A DNA stretch of 64,000 nucleotides from Hellea sp. (lineage in GTDB: Bacteria > Pseudomonadota > Alphaproteobacteria > Caulobacterales > Maricaulaceae). Below are positions 17,608-25,858 of the stretch, piece by piece. The stretch is from positions 20,438 through 84,437 of the forward strand of contig JAQXEH010000012.1 of the NCBI GenBank assembly GCA_029250925.1. Reading direction: 5' to 3'. Within the stretch, counting starts at the first letter, position 1. Every line of letters starts with the position of its first letter. Below the pieces are notes generated by a model. That model did not search any database. It had not been told where the DNA came from and saw only the letters and a program-made list of their open reading frames with translations. The translations under genes and the position numbers were made by a program.

Positions 17608-19104
17608 ATGGCTCTTTATCGAAAAAAGTCTTCACTTAAAAAACTTATAGCAGCGACCGCTTTAGCGCTCGTTTCAGCCACAACACTTCCTCTTGTAAGT
17701 ACGTCTGGATTTGTTGTTGCACAAGAAGCTACGGAGGGAAGGCAATTTTCTGCTAAAGCAGGAGAGGCTGTAAACGCTGCTCTTCAATTGATTAATAACG
17801 ACCAGCATAAAGAGGCCTTAGTTGCATTGAATGCTGTACTGGTTTTTCCAACACTTAACCCATATGAGCGTTCAACTATTTACCAAATGCAAGGCGCTAG
17901 CCATTACGAATTGAACGACTATGCTGCTACAATAACTTCTTTTAGAAATGCTATTAAAGCTGGAGGGTTATTACCCAATGAGATAAACAGTCTGCAAGTA
18001 AATATTGCCCAATTGATGATAGCAAGCGGTCAATATGCAGAAGGGGCACAAGCCTTAGAGCGATTTATAAATAGAACAGGACAAGTTAAGCCAGCATATA
18101 TTGAAATGCTAACCCAAGCATGGGTTCAATCAGAAAATTATAAGAAAGCTTTACCTTGGGCCGAGAAATGGTTCAAAGCAGCTCGCCCTAAAGAGCGTAA
18201 ACACTTTGATTTAATGAACTTTTTATACAACAACTTAGGAATGCAGGCCCGCCAAGCCGATATTGTCAAACAGATGATAGGTAGATGGCCAGAAGACAAA
18301 AACCTTTGGGATGCTTGGGCTTCTATGCTAGCCAACGGCGGCCGAGAGCAAGAAGCCTTTGAGGTTACTAAGATGCTATATCTTGGTGGTGCTTTAAATA
18401 CTGAGCAAGACTTAATGAAAGTTGTTCAGTATTACTCTTTCTATGATATGCCATTTCAGGCTGCTGAAATTCTTGAAAAAGAAATGAATGCAAATAGGAT
18501 ATCTAGATCTTCAGAAAAGATGGTCCAGTTATCTTCTTTGTTTCGTCAAGCGCGTGAGTACAAGCGGGCTATACCTATTTTAGAAAGCGCAGCCGCAAGT
18601 TCTGGCAAAGCTAAATTATATGCTGATCTAGGAGAAGCACTTTATAATGAAGGTCAGTGCTTAAAAGCTGAAACAGCTTTCAAAAGCGCAATCAATAAAG
18701 GATATGATGCAGGGAAATCCTGGATGTTGATAGCCACCTGTCGTTATGAAGATACTCAAAAACAAGCTAGAATAAACTGTAAGATGTCTGAAGAAGACAA
18801 GCGTTCAGCACCAATTACAAAGTCTCGTGAGAGTGCTATTCAAGCCTTTGAACAAGTTCCGCGTTCATCACGCGAAGGTCGAAATGCAAAAAAATGGATT
18901 TCATTCATCAAAGCAGAACGTCAAGCGGTTGAAAACCGATGTATTTTTGAAGCCAATGTGGTCAAGGAACTTTGTTTTGCAATCATTAAAGGCGCCTATG
19001 ACAATGAGGTTTTCGTTGGAAGATTCGACCTTGATGATCCAAAATGTGAAGCCTTCAAGGATGAATACGATTCCAAGTATCGTGTTAAAATAGTAGAAAG
19101 ATAG
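17608..19104 (+). CDS. TPR-repeat periplasmic protein of the TonB operon
   Basis: About 498 residues. The ATG at 17608 behind TTGGAG is a better start than the listed TTG at 17596. A signal peptide ('ALALVSATTLPLVSTSGFVVAQ') leads into several tetratricopeptide-like repeats, for example 'PYERSTIYQMQGASHYELNDYAATITSFRNAIKAG' and 'AKLYADLGEALYNEGQCLKAETAFKSAINKG'. The C-terminus is cysteine-containing ('CIFEANVVKELCFAII', 'DDPKCEAF'). TPR proteins regularly end TonB2/TtpC operons; a scaffold role is inferred. It is the last gene of the operon before the convergent peptidase. Confidence 0.85.
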   Translation: MALYRKKSSLKKLIAATALALVSATTLPLVSTSGFVVAQEATEGRQFSAKAGEAVNAALQLINNDQHKEALVALNAVLVFPTLNPYERSTIYQMQGASHYELNDYAATITSFRNAIKAGGLLPNEINSLQVNIAQLMIASGQYAEGAQALERFINRTGQVKPAYIEMLTQAWVQSENYKKALPWAEKWFKAARPKERKHFDLMNFLYNNLGMQARQADIVKQMIGRWPEDKNLWDAWASMLANGGREQEAFEVTKMLYLGGALNTEQDLMKVVQYYSFYDMPFQAAEILEKEMNANRISRSSEKMVQLSSLFRQAREYKRAIPILESAAASSGKAKLYADLGEALYNEGQCLKAETAFKSAINKGYDAGKSWMLIATCRYEDTQKQARINCKMSEEDKRSAPITKSRESAIQAFEQVPRSSREGRNAKKWISFIKAERQAVENRCIFEANVVKELCFAIIKGAYDNEVFVGRFDLDDPKCEAFKDEYDSKYRVKIVER

Positions 19105-19172
19105 TAATCAAATGTTGTTTTTCTATTGCTTGCGCGGTTTCAACTTTAAGTAAACGCAGGTAGCTATTTTCC

Positions 19173-19203
19173 TTTATAATTTCTATAAGATAGAAATTAT
19201 AAA
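19173..19203. repeat. Perfect AT-rich inverted repeat over the ptrB stop codon
   Basis: A 14-bp perfect inverted repeat TTTATAATTTCTAT / ATAGAAATTATAAA with a three-base loop lies between two convergent genes and includes the last codons of the minus-strand peptidase gene. No long T tract follows on either strand, so it is not a textbook terminator, but it may act in both directions or stabilise the 3' ends. Confidence 0.75.
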
Positions 19204-21288
19204 GGCATATTCTAAAGAAACCTCTTTTAGCGAGTCGTATCTTCCGGGTTGTCCTTGATGTCCTGAGTCCATATTTATTTTTAATAAAATGGGTGCATTA
19301 CCTTTCTGGTTTTCTCGAAGTACAGCTGCCCACTTTGCAGGCTCCCAGTAAGTAACCCTAGGATCGGTTAGCCCTCCCGTAATCAAAATAGGAGGATAAT
19401 CATTTTTGGTTACATTTTCGTAAGGCGAATAGGCTGAAATGCAATCATAGTCATCGGAATTAATTAACGGATTACCCCATTCAGGCCATTCTGGCGGAGT
19501 TAAAGGGAGCTGACTATCTGACATTGTATTTAGCACATCTACAAAGGGAACGGCAGCTACAGCTCCTGCAAATAACTTAGGAGCTTGGTTGATAGCAGCC
19601 CCTACAAGCAGACCACCTGCGGAACCCCCATATGCGCAAATCATACCTGGAGAAGTATATTTTTTTTTACAAAGCCCTATGCCAACGTCTATGTAGTCAT
19701 TAAAAGTATTTTCTTTTTTCTGAAGCTTTCCATCAAGATACCATTGATAACCTTTGGACATTCCCCCTCTGATGTGGGCAATTGCATATGTAATGCCGCG
19801 ATCGACTAAAGGCAGTATGGAAGTTCTAAAACTTGCCGGTATGGTGATACCGTATGACCCGTACCCATAAAGTAAAAGTGGTGATTTACCATCTTGAATG
19901 AAGCGCGAGTGGTAGAGAAGAGTGACCGGAATATCAGAACCGTCTCTAGATTTAATATAAATTCTTTCACATGTGTAATCAGTAGCTGTGTGGCCACTTG
20001 GAACATTTTGTGTTTGTAAAAGAACCCTTTTATGGGTGTACATATCGTAATCATATATTTGTTTTGGAGTTGTGGGTGAGGAATATGAAAAGCGAAGACA
20101 TCGAGTATTGTATTCGTGACCCGTCAAGAGACTTATACTGTATGCCTCTTCATCGAAATTAATTACTTTTTCTGAGTTATCGTTTAAATTCCTAATTATG
20201 ATTTTAGGAAGAGCATTTTCCCTAACGAGTCTAACTAAGTAATTTGAAAAAGTTCTTAATCCTAGAATCAGTGTTCCAGGGCGGTGGGGTATAACTATAT
20301 TCCAATGTTTACTGTCTAGATCGTTGACACTTGTATGCATTACTGCAAAATCTGTGGAGTTGTCGTAATTTGTGAGTATATATAAATTCTCATTATGATC
20401 ATGAATACTATATTCGTGACCCGCAGTTCGTTTATTTACACATATTGGTTTATCGTATGGCTTATCTGCCGGGATTATCCATACTTCATTAGTAGTGTGG
20501 TTATGAATATTAATTTCTATATAATTACCACTATCTGTTTCTCCGACGGATACAAAAAAACTTGGGTCTTTTTCTAAATAAATTAATTTTGGTGCATCAA
20601 ATTTATCATGGATATTTTTGGCATAGACGGCAGAAGGTCTCTGATTATCATCTCGCTCAACCCAAAATAAAACACTATTATCTTTTGCCCATTGGATTTC
20701 TCCATTACTTTTTACTATTTTTGTAGTGTGAGCTTGTCCGTGCATAGGTTTAATAAATATTTCGTAGTTTTCTGCACCTGACCCATCAACTGAATATGCT
20801 AACCATTCATGATTTTTACTATGAGCTACATCGCCAATGTCAAAATAAGATGGGTATAATTTTGAAAGTTTTTCTGCATCAAGTATAACTTGAGGCTCTT
20901 CTGATATTTTCCTTGTTGCTTGATCTATGGGAAAGCGTTGATAGACGCCATGTTCATCATTATCTTTGTATTTATGATTATATGCATAATTATGATCTGG
21001 AGATGGTACAGTTGATGTGTTTGGCTCTAAACGACCCTTCATTTCCTCGAGTATTTTTTCGCATAAAGGTTCTAAGTCTTCAAGTACTTGTTCAGTATAT
21101 AGGTTTTCTTTATGCAGATGTTCGTTTATTTCAGGGCTTAGTTTTGACGTATCTGTCATTACAATTTGCCAGTTATCGTCTTTAAGCCAGCTATAATTAT
21201 CATACCTAGTTTTATCTAGCTGTTTTATAGTTTTTCGGACTTTCTTTGTAACTGGCGGAGTTATATTCGTTTTTAGTTTCTTTATCAT
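19183..21288 (-). CDS. ptrB: Oligopeptidase B / prolyl oligopeptidase family peptidase
   Basis: A 701-residue serine peptidase of family S9A. The N-terminal beta-propeller gates a C-terminal alpha/beta hydrolase domain. The nucleophile is in 'YGGSAGGLLVGA', the acid in 'GLTDPRVTYWEP' and the histidine in 'MDSGHQGQPGRY'. 'YGSYGITIPASF' and 'IAHIRGGMSKG' are typical of oligopeptidase B, which cleaves short peptides after lysine or arginine. No signal peptide is seen, so it is cytoplasmic. It converges on the TonB operon. Specificity (PtrB or another S9A type) is probable rather than certain. Confidence 0.9.
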   Translation of the reverse strand: MIKKLKTNITPPVTKKVRKTIKQLDKTRYDNYSWLKDDNWQIVMTDTSKLSPEINEHLHKENLYTEQVLEDLEPLCEKILEEMKGRLEPNTSTVPSPDHNYAYNHKYKDNDEHGVYQRFPIDQATRKISEEPQVILDAEKLSKLYPSYFDIGDVAHSKNHEWLAYSVDGSGAENYEIFIKPMHGQAHTTKIVKSNGEIQWAKDNSVLFWVERDDNQRPSAVYAKNIHDKFDAPKLIYLEKDPSFFVSVGETDSGNYIEINIHNHTTNEVWIIPADKPYDKPICVNKRTAGHEYSIHDHNENLYILTNYDNSTDFAVMHTSVNDLDSKHWNIVIPHRPGTLILGLRTFSNYLVRLVRENALPKIIIRNLNDNSEKVINFDEEAYSISLLTGHEYNTRCLRFSYSSPTTPKQIYDYDMYTHKRVLLQTQNVPSGHTATDYTCERIYIKSRDGSDIPVTLLYHSRFIQDGKSPLLLYGYGSYGITIPASFRTSILPLVDRGITYAIAHIRGGMSKGYQWYLDGKLQKKENTFNDYIDVGIGLCKKKYTSPGMICAYGGSAGGLLVGAAINQAPKLFAGAVAAVPFVDVLNTMSDSQLPLTPPEWPEWGNPLINSDDYDCISAYSPYENVTKNDYPPILITGGLTDPRVTYWEPAKWAAVLRENQKGNAPILLKINMDSGHQGQPGRYDSLKEVSLEYAFIISIL

Positions 21289-21497
21289 TAGCGTGATGTA
21301 AACGGATGCAGAAAGACAGGCAAGTATTGCTTTACAATAAAGGTTTAAAAACGAGTTATAATAATCAAATGAATTATAATGAAGTTAATTCACAAATTTT
21401 TTGGGTATTTTATTTCTTTTTAAGCTATTTCGCTTCCCCTTGTGAGATCACATGTTTATGAAGTTAAAGTATCAACCGTTTAAATGGAGCGTTTCAA

Positions 21498-21986
21498 ATG
21501 CGTCACGCAGTTCTTTTGTCACTTGTTATGGCGGCGACTTGGCTAGTGCTTTCAGGTTATTTCATCGGCATGATTTTAACTTTTGGTGTGATCTCAATTG
21601 CTTTGGTGGTGTGGATGACAAAAAGATTAGCTATTCTCGATGACGAAACCGTTCCATATTTAAATATAGTAAAGACGTGCAAATATTACGTTTGGTTATT
21701 CATAGAAATAGTTAAGGCCAACATCCAAGTACTAAAAGCTGTGGTAAGCCCTAATTCCGAAATTAGCCCGACATTAGTAAAGATACCTATGCGTAGTAAC
21801 ATTGATATAGCCCAAACAATGTTTGCAAACTCTATTACACTTACGCCAGGGACCGTTAGCGTAGATGTTAGAGAAGACCATATTTTGGTTCATGCTTTAT
21901 TGAAGGAAATGAGTAATCCGGAAGATTTTTATGAAATGCATTCTCGCTCAGCTGGAGCGGTAAGTATTGGTTTAAAAGACAAATAG
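21498..21986 (+). CDS. mnhE: Mrp antiporter subunit E
   Basis: First gene of a ten-gene multisubunit cation/proton antiporter operon; 162 residues. Two or more N-terminal membrane helices are followed by the MrpE core 'YVWLFIEIVKANIQVLKAVV' and 'MFANSITLTPGTVSVDV', which identify the subunit. GGAGCG precedes the ATG. MrpE is needed for stable assembly of the complex rather than for the proton path. The next gene starts at the base after its stop codon. Confidence 0.92.
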   Translation: MRHAVLLSLVMAATWLVLSGYFIGMILTFGVISIALVVWMTKRLAILDDETVPYLNIVKTCKYYVWLFIEIVKANIQVLKAVVSPNSEISPTLVKIPMRSNIDIAQTMFANSITLTPGTVSVDVREDHILVHALLKEMSNPEDFYEMHSRSAGAVSIGLKDK

Positions 21987-22298
21987 ATGCCAATATTTTT
22001 AGAATACTTTAATTTGGGTGCTGCATTTTTTATAATTGTGTGCATGGTGTTAATGTTAGGTCGCTTATTAGGTGGACCAACATTATATGATAGATTATTA
22101 GCGGTAAATTCCTTTGGTACTAAGACAATAATATTTCTTTGTATTTTTTGTTTTATTATTGATAGGCCGGATGGTTTAGATATTGCCTTATTATATGCTT
22201 TGATGAATTTTATAGCAACAATTGCTGTTTTAAAGTTTTTTAATTATCGATGCCTTGGTGTTTCCTTAATAAAAGAACAGATGGAGGCAGAAGAATGA
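21987..22298 (+). CDS. mnhF: Mrp antiporter subunit F
   Basis: A 103-residue membrane protein with three helices. 'LLGGPTLYDRLLAVNSFGTKTI' is the MrpF signature, followed by 'LDIALLYALMNFIATIAVLKF'. It overlaps the next gene by four bases (ATGA), indicating translational coupling inside the operon. In related complexes MrpF forms part of the sodium-translocating half. Confidence 0.93.
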   Translation: MPIFLEYFNLGAAFFIIVCMVLMLGRLLGGPTLYDRLLAVNSFGTKTIIFLCIFCFIIDRPDGLDIALLYALMNFIATIAVLKFFNYRCLGVSLIKEQMEAEE

Positions 22299-22684
22299 TA
22301 ATTTCTACTCTTTCAACAGTTATTTTAGACAGCAACCTTGGGTGGACAGGGCTAGTTCAAAGCAGCCTATCGTGCCTTACTATAGTGACAGGGCTATTTT
22401 TTGTATTTGCAGGAACCATTGGTGTTCTAAGATTTCCAGATTTTTATACCCGATTGCATGCTGCAGGAATGACTGATACTCTGGGGGCGGAGTTAATATT
22501 AGTTGGATTAATTCTTCAATCAGGTTTTACTCAAACGAGCCTTAAGCTTATGATGATTGGGTTCTTCCTATTATTGACTAGTCCCACAGCTACTCATGCC
22601 ATAGCTCATTCAGCTTATACAGCTAATCTGAAGCCTAAGTTAGGAAAGCATAATTTTTCTAAAATCCGCGGAGGGAGATCATGA
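22295..22684 (+). CDS. mnhG: Mrp antiporter subunit G
   Basis: The listed ORF starts at 22250 inside mnhF, but the ATG at 22295, behind GGAGG and overlapping the mnhF stop as ATGA, is the likely start, giving 129 residues. MrpG is recognised by 'GTIGVLRFPDFYTRLHAAGMTDTLGAELILVGLILQSG' and 'TSPTATHAIAHSAY'. Three membrane helices are present. It belongs to the E-F-G module of the antiporter. Confidence 0.92.
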   Translation: MIISTLSTVILDSNLGWTGLVQSSLSCLTIVTGLFFVFAGTIGVLRFPDFYTRLHAAGMTDTLGAELILVGLILQSGFTQTSLKLMMIGFFLLLTSPTATHAIAHSAYTANLKPKLGKHNFSKIRGGRS

Positions 22685-23421
22685 TGCTATCATCTTATGC
22701 TGTAGCTCCAACTATCATTCTGGATTTAGCTTTAATGGCAATCTTGATAATAGTTGCTTTTTCAATAGTTAGGATGCGTAGTTTATTCGCTATAGTTATG
22801 CTTCAGGGAGTTTACTCTTTAGTTTCAGCTGCTTGGTTTGTATCATTAGATGCGGTGGATGTTGCTTTCACAGAAGCTGCTGTGGGCGCTGGTGTTTCTA
22901 CTGTATTAATGTTAGCTGCAATGTTGTTAGCGAATAGAAAGTCAGACCCTGTCCCTATATCCAAACAAATTGCGCCTCTATTGGTTGTAATAGTTGCAGG
23001 ATTAGCGATGTTTTATGCAATTGGAGATATGCCAGCTTTTGGTGATGTAAATTCACCTGCTAACACAGGTGTTGGAATGGACTATATTGAACGCACTACA
23101 AAAGAAATACATATCCCTAATGTTGTTACAGCCGTTTTGGCAAGTTACCGGGGTTATGATACATTTGGTGAAGCAGTAGTTATTTTTTCAGCAGGGTTGG
23201 GCGTCCTCTTATTACTCGGTCTTAACGGAAATGCGGGCCGTTGGACAGCAAGTCCTAGTGGACAGCACACTTACCCGCCTATGGCTCCATCTGCTAATTC
23301 GCGATTGAGAAGTTCACGCGATAATATTAAATCAGTAACAAGTTCTGCGGTTAAAAAAACTTCCGTAAGCACTGCCAGAAAGAGTAAAAAGAAGCGCTTT
23401 AAAGATAAAGGTGATAATTGA
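22681..23421 (+). CDS. Mrp subunit, MrpA C-terminal-like (DUF4040/MbhD-MbhE)
   Basis: A 246-residue membrane protein starting with a four-base overlap with mnhG. Its first half, 'VRMRSLFAIVMLQGVYSLVSAAWFVSLDAVDVAFTEAAVGAGVSTVLML', is the DUF4040/MbhD module that in standard Mrp complexes forms part of the C-terminus of MrpA. The second half resembles the MbhE or N-terminal MrpB region ('PNVVTAVLASYRGYDTFGEAVVIFSAGLGVLLLLG'). A basic, serine/lysine-rich tail of about 40 residues is extra. So in this operon the MrpA C-terminal domain is encoded as its own gene. Confidence 0.85.
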   Translation: MMLSSYAVAPTIILDLALMAILIIVAFSIVRMRSLFAIVMLQGVYSLVSAAWFVSLDAVDVAFTEAAVGAGVSTVLMLAAMLLANRKSDPVPISKQIAPLLVVIVAGLAMFYAIGDMPAFGDVNSPANTGVGMDYIERTTKEIHIPNVVTAVLASYRGYDTFGEAVVIFSAGLGVLLLLGLNGNAGRWTASPSGQHTYPPMAPSANSRLRSSRDNIKSVTSSAVKKTSVSTARKSKKKRFKDKGDN

Positions 23422-23861
23422 TGCACGATCCGCATGTAATTTTAAAAGTTATAAGTAAGTTTCTAGTGCCATTTATTGCATTGTTTGCTTTTTATGTTCA
23501 GTTCCATGGTGATTTCGGCCCTGGCGGGGGCTTTCAGGCTGGGGTTATACTTGCTTCTGCTGTCATTTTGTATGCGCTAATATTTGGTCTTGAGGCTGCA
23601 AAGAAAGCGTTCCCCCCGAGTTGGGTGAGAATAGGTATGTCTTCAGGTGTTTTGCTTTATGGAGGCACTGGAGTTCTTACTTGGATTTTAGGCGGTGACT
23701 TTTTATCTTACGGAGTGCTAGCCCATGATCCAGCTCATGGACAGCATTATGGTATAATAGCTGTAGAGCTAGGTGTTCTATGTTCTGTGACTACTGTAAT
23801 GATTGCAATTTTTTATGCATTTGGTTCGCGGCAGCCTGAAGTAGATGAGGATAATTGGTAA
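23421..23861 (+). CDS. mnhB: Mrp antiporter subunit B
   Basis: The ATG at 23421 (TGATG overlap with the previous stop) gives 146 residues; the listed TTG three bases earlier is less likely. MrpB features are 'SKFLVPFIALFAFYVQFHGDFGPGGGFQAGVILASAVILYAL' and a conserved 'GVLCSVTTVMIAIFYAFGSR' helix. It has four membrane helices. It belongs to the sodium-side part of the complex and overlaps mnhC by one base (TAATG). Confidence 0.93.
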   Translation: MHDPHVILKVISKFLVPFIALFAFYVQFHGDFGPGGGFQAGVILASAVILYALIFGLEAAKKAFPPSWVRIGMSSGVLLYGGTGVLTWILGGDFLSYGVLAHDPAHGQHYGIIAVELGVLCSVTTVMIAIFYAFGSRQPEVDEDNW

Positions 23862-24322
23862 TGTCTTCTCTTATATTAGATCAATACAATTATGCAGTTG
23901 TAATAATTTTGATGATGACTGGCCTTTATGTCGTTTTTGCGAGTAGAAATTTAATAAAAAAACTTGTTGGGCTATCCGTTTTCCAAACTTCTGTTTTTTT
24001 GCTTTATATAACGATTGGTAAAGTATCTGGAGGGCAACCCCCTATTGTTGAAAGTCATGGCACTGATCACGTTAATTCAGAAACTACGCTTTTTGCGTCG
24101 ATTGGCGAGCTGGAGTCAGTCGTGCAGTCGAGTTCTGGAGTCTTATATTCTAATCCTCTGCCACACGTTTTAATTCTAACTGCAATTGTTGTCGGTGTTG
24201 CCACACTAGCAATAGGTTTGTCATTAGTAGTTCGTGTACGCGAGGTTTATGGGACTATTGAGGAGGATAAAATAGAAGAATATGACAGGATTTACTATAA
24301 AGAAATAATTGAAAGACAATGA
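23861..24322 (+). CDS. mnhC: Mrp antiporter subunit C (NuoK-like)
   Basis: About 153 residues from the ATG at 23861; the listed TTG at 23855 is upstream of the mnhB stop and unlikely. Three membrane helices resemble NuoK of complex I: 'LMMTGLYVVFASRNLIKKLVGLSVFQTSVFLLYI' and 'LPHVLILTAIVVGVATLAIGLSLVVRV'. An insertion of about 40 residues separates the second and third helices, longer than in typical MrpC. ATGA overlap leads into the next gene. Confidence 0.92.
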   Translation: MSSLILDQYNYAVVIILMMTGLYVVFASRNLIKKLVGLSVFQTSVFLLYITIGKVSGGQPPIVESHGTDHVNSETTLFASIGELESVVQSSSGVLYSNPLPHVLILTAIVVGVATLAIGLSLVVRVREVYGTIEEDKIEEYDRIYYKEIIERQ

Positions 24323-25857
24323 GTTCTATGTCCTTATTTCCGCAGTGGATTTTTGAACAAGGTCCTGCCTTCCTAATTGTTCTTCCTCTATTAATGGGTG
24401 CAGTTACAGCGATATTACCTAATAGAAGTATGGCATGGTGGGTTACATTTTTCGTTACTTTAATCTGTACCTACACCGCTTTTGGCCTTTTTCAGCATAT
24501 TTATTTTGATGGCTTTTTGCTTTATACCATGGGTGGCTGGGCCCCGCCTCACGGAATATCATTGATCGTTGATGGATTAAGTGCTCCCATTTTACTTCTG
24601 ATTTCTGTGATGGCAATGCTTACAGTTATTTATGCTTTACCTTCTTCAATTTCAGAAATTGAACCTAAGAAAAGGGCACCTTTTTACGCAGCTTTTTTAA
24701 TATGCTTTGCGGGTTTAATGGGAATGGTAATCACCGGAGATGCCTTCAATGTTTTCGTTTTTCTTGAGGTAAGTTCTATAAGCACTTATGTGCTTGTAGC
24801 GATGGGCGCCGCCCGTGACAGACGTTCTTTAGCGGCAGCTTATAACTACCTTATAATGGGTTCGATTGGTGCTACATTTTTTGTAATAGGGTTGGGTTTT
24901 CTATTCATGGAAACAGGAACCTTAAACATGGCAGAAATGTCTGCTATTCTATCTGAACTTAATGGCGGTACTCGTGTGTCAAAGGTTGGTTATGGGTTTA
25001 TAATAGTAGGTTTGGGACTTAAAATTGCGATGTTCCCGCTTCACACTTGGTTGCCCCGTGCCTATGCATATGCTCCAACAAAAATTACAATTTTTTTGGC
25101 ATCTACAGCCACTAAAGCGGCGATTTATTTGTTACTTAGGTTTACATTTACAGTTTTTGATCCAAGTTTTGATTACATTGCTGTAATGCTTAAATATCTA
25201 ATTATGGGTGCTGCTATTGTAGGAATGGTCCTCGCATCGTTTCAGGCTATATTTCAAAGCGATGTGCGTAGAGTGCTAGCCTATTCATCAGTCGCTCAAG
25301 TCGGTTATATTTTACTCGGGATTGGTATTGCAACGTCCTCCGGTCTAGCAGCGGGCTACTTACACCTCCTCAATCATGCAATTATCAAGGGCTGCTTATT
25401 TATATCAGTTGGAGCTTTCTGGTATCGTTTTGGGATCACTCGAGTTAGTGATTTTTCTGGCTTATTTAAGACAATGCCATTGACCATGGGAGCATTTACA
25501 TTAGGAGGTTTGTCATTAGTAGGCGTTCCATTTACTGCTGGTTTTGTTTCAAAGGTTAAATTGATTTTAGCTGCAGCTGAACAAGAAATGTGGTGGGCAG
25601 TATTGGTAATTGTATTTAGTTCAGTTTTAGCAATTGTTTATATAGGCAGAATAATTATAGTAGCATATTTTGGGAGTCCACCCAAGATTAATGGTAGTAC
25701 ATTTATTAAGAATGAAGCCCCCTTTATGATGCTTTTTCCAATGTGGGTATTGGGATTAATGTCAATTGCCATTGGTGTAAATGCATTTGGAATAGGAGAT
25801 GGTTTCGTTTCTGCCTCAGAGATTGCAGCATCAGTATTGCTCGGAGGTAGAGGTTAG
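24319..25857 (+). CDS. mnhD: Mrp antiporter subunit D (NuoM/N-like proton channel)
   Basis: A 512-residue protein with about 14 membrane helices and the proton_antipo_M fold. The conserved membrane glutamate is in 'NVFVFLEVSSISTYVLVAMG', and the broken-helix lysine region is 'VGLGLKIAMFPLHTWLPRAYAYAPTKITIFLAS'. This most resembles canonical MrpD. It forms one of the proton-translocating channels. An ATGA overlap with mnhC indicates coupling. Confidence 0.9.
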   Translation: MSSMSLFPQWIFEQGPAFLIVLPLLMGAVTAILPNRSMAWWVTFFVTLICTYTAFGLFQHIYFDGFLLYTMGGWAPPHGISLIVDGLSAPILLLISVMAMLTVIYALPSSISEIEPKKRAPFYAAFLICFAGLMGMVITGDAFNVFVFLEVSSISTYVLVAMGAARDRRSLAAAYNYLIMGSIGATFFVIGLGFLFMETGTLNMAEMSAILSELNGGTRVSKVGYGFIIVGLGLKIAMFPLHTWLPRAYAYAPTKITIFLASTATKAAIYLLLRFTFTVFDPSFDYIAVMLKYLIMGAAIVGMVLASFQAIFQSDVRRVLAYSSVAQVGYILLGIGIATSSGLAAGYLHLLNHAIIKGCLFISVGAFWYRFGITRVSDFSGLFKTMPLTMGAFTLGGLSLVGVPFTAGFVSKVKLILAAAEQEMWWAVLVIVFSSVLAIVYIGRIIIVAYFGSPPKINGSTFIKNEAPFMMLFPMWVLGLMSIAIGVNAFGIGDGFVSASEIAASVLLGGRG

Positions 25858-25858
25858 C

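Noticed and set aside
19585-20577. Plus-strand ORFs inside ptrB
   Set aside because: They are shadows of the long peptidase gene, with no homology.
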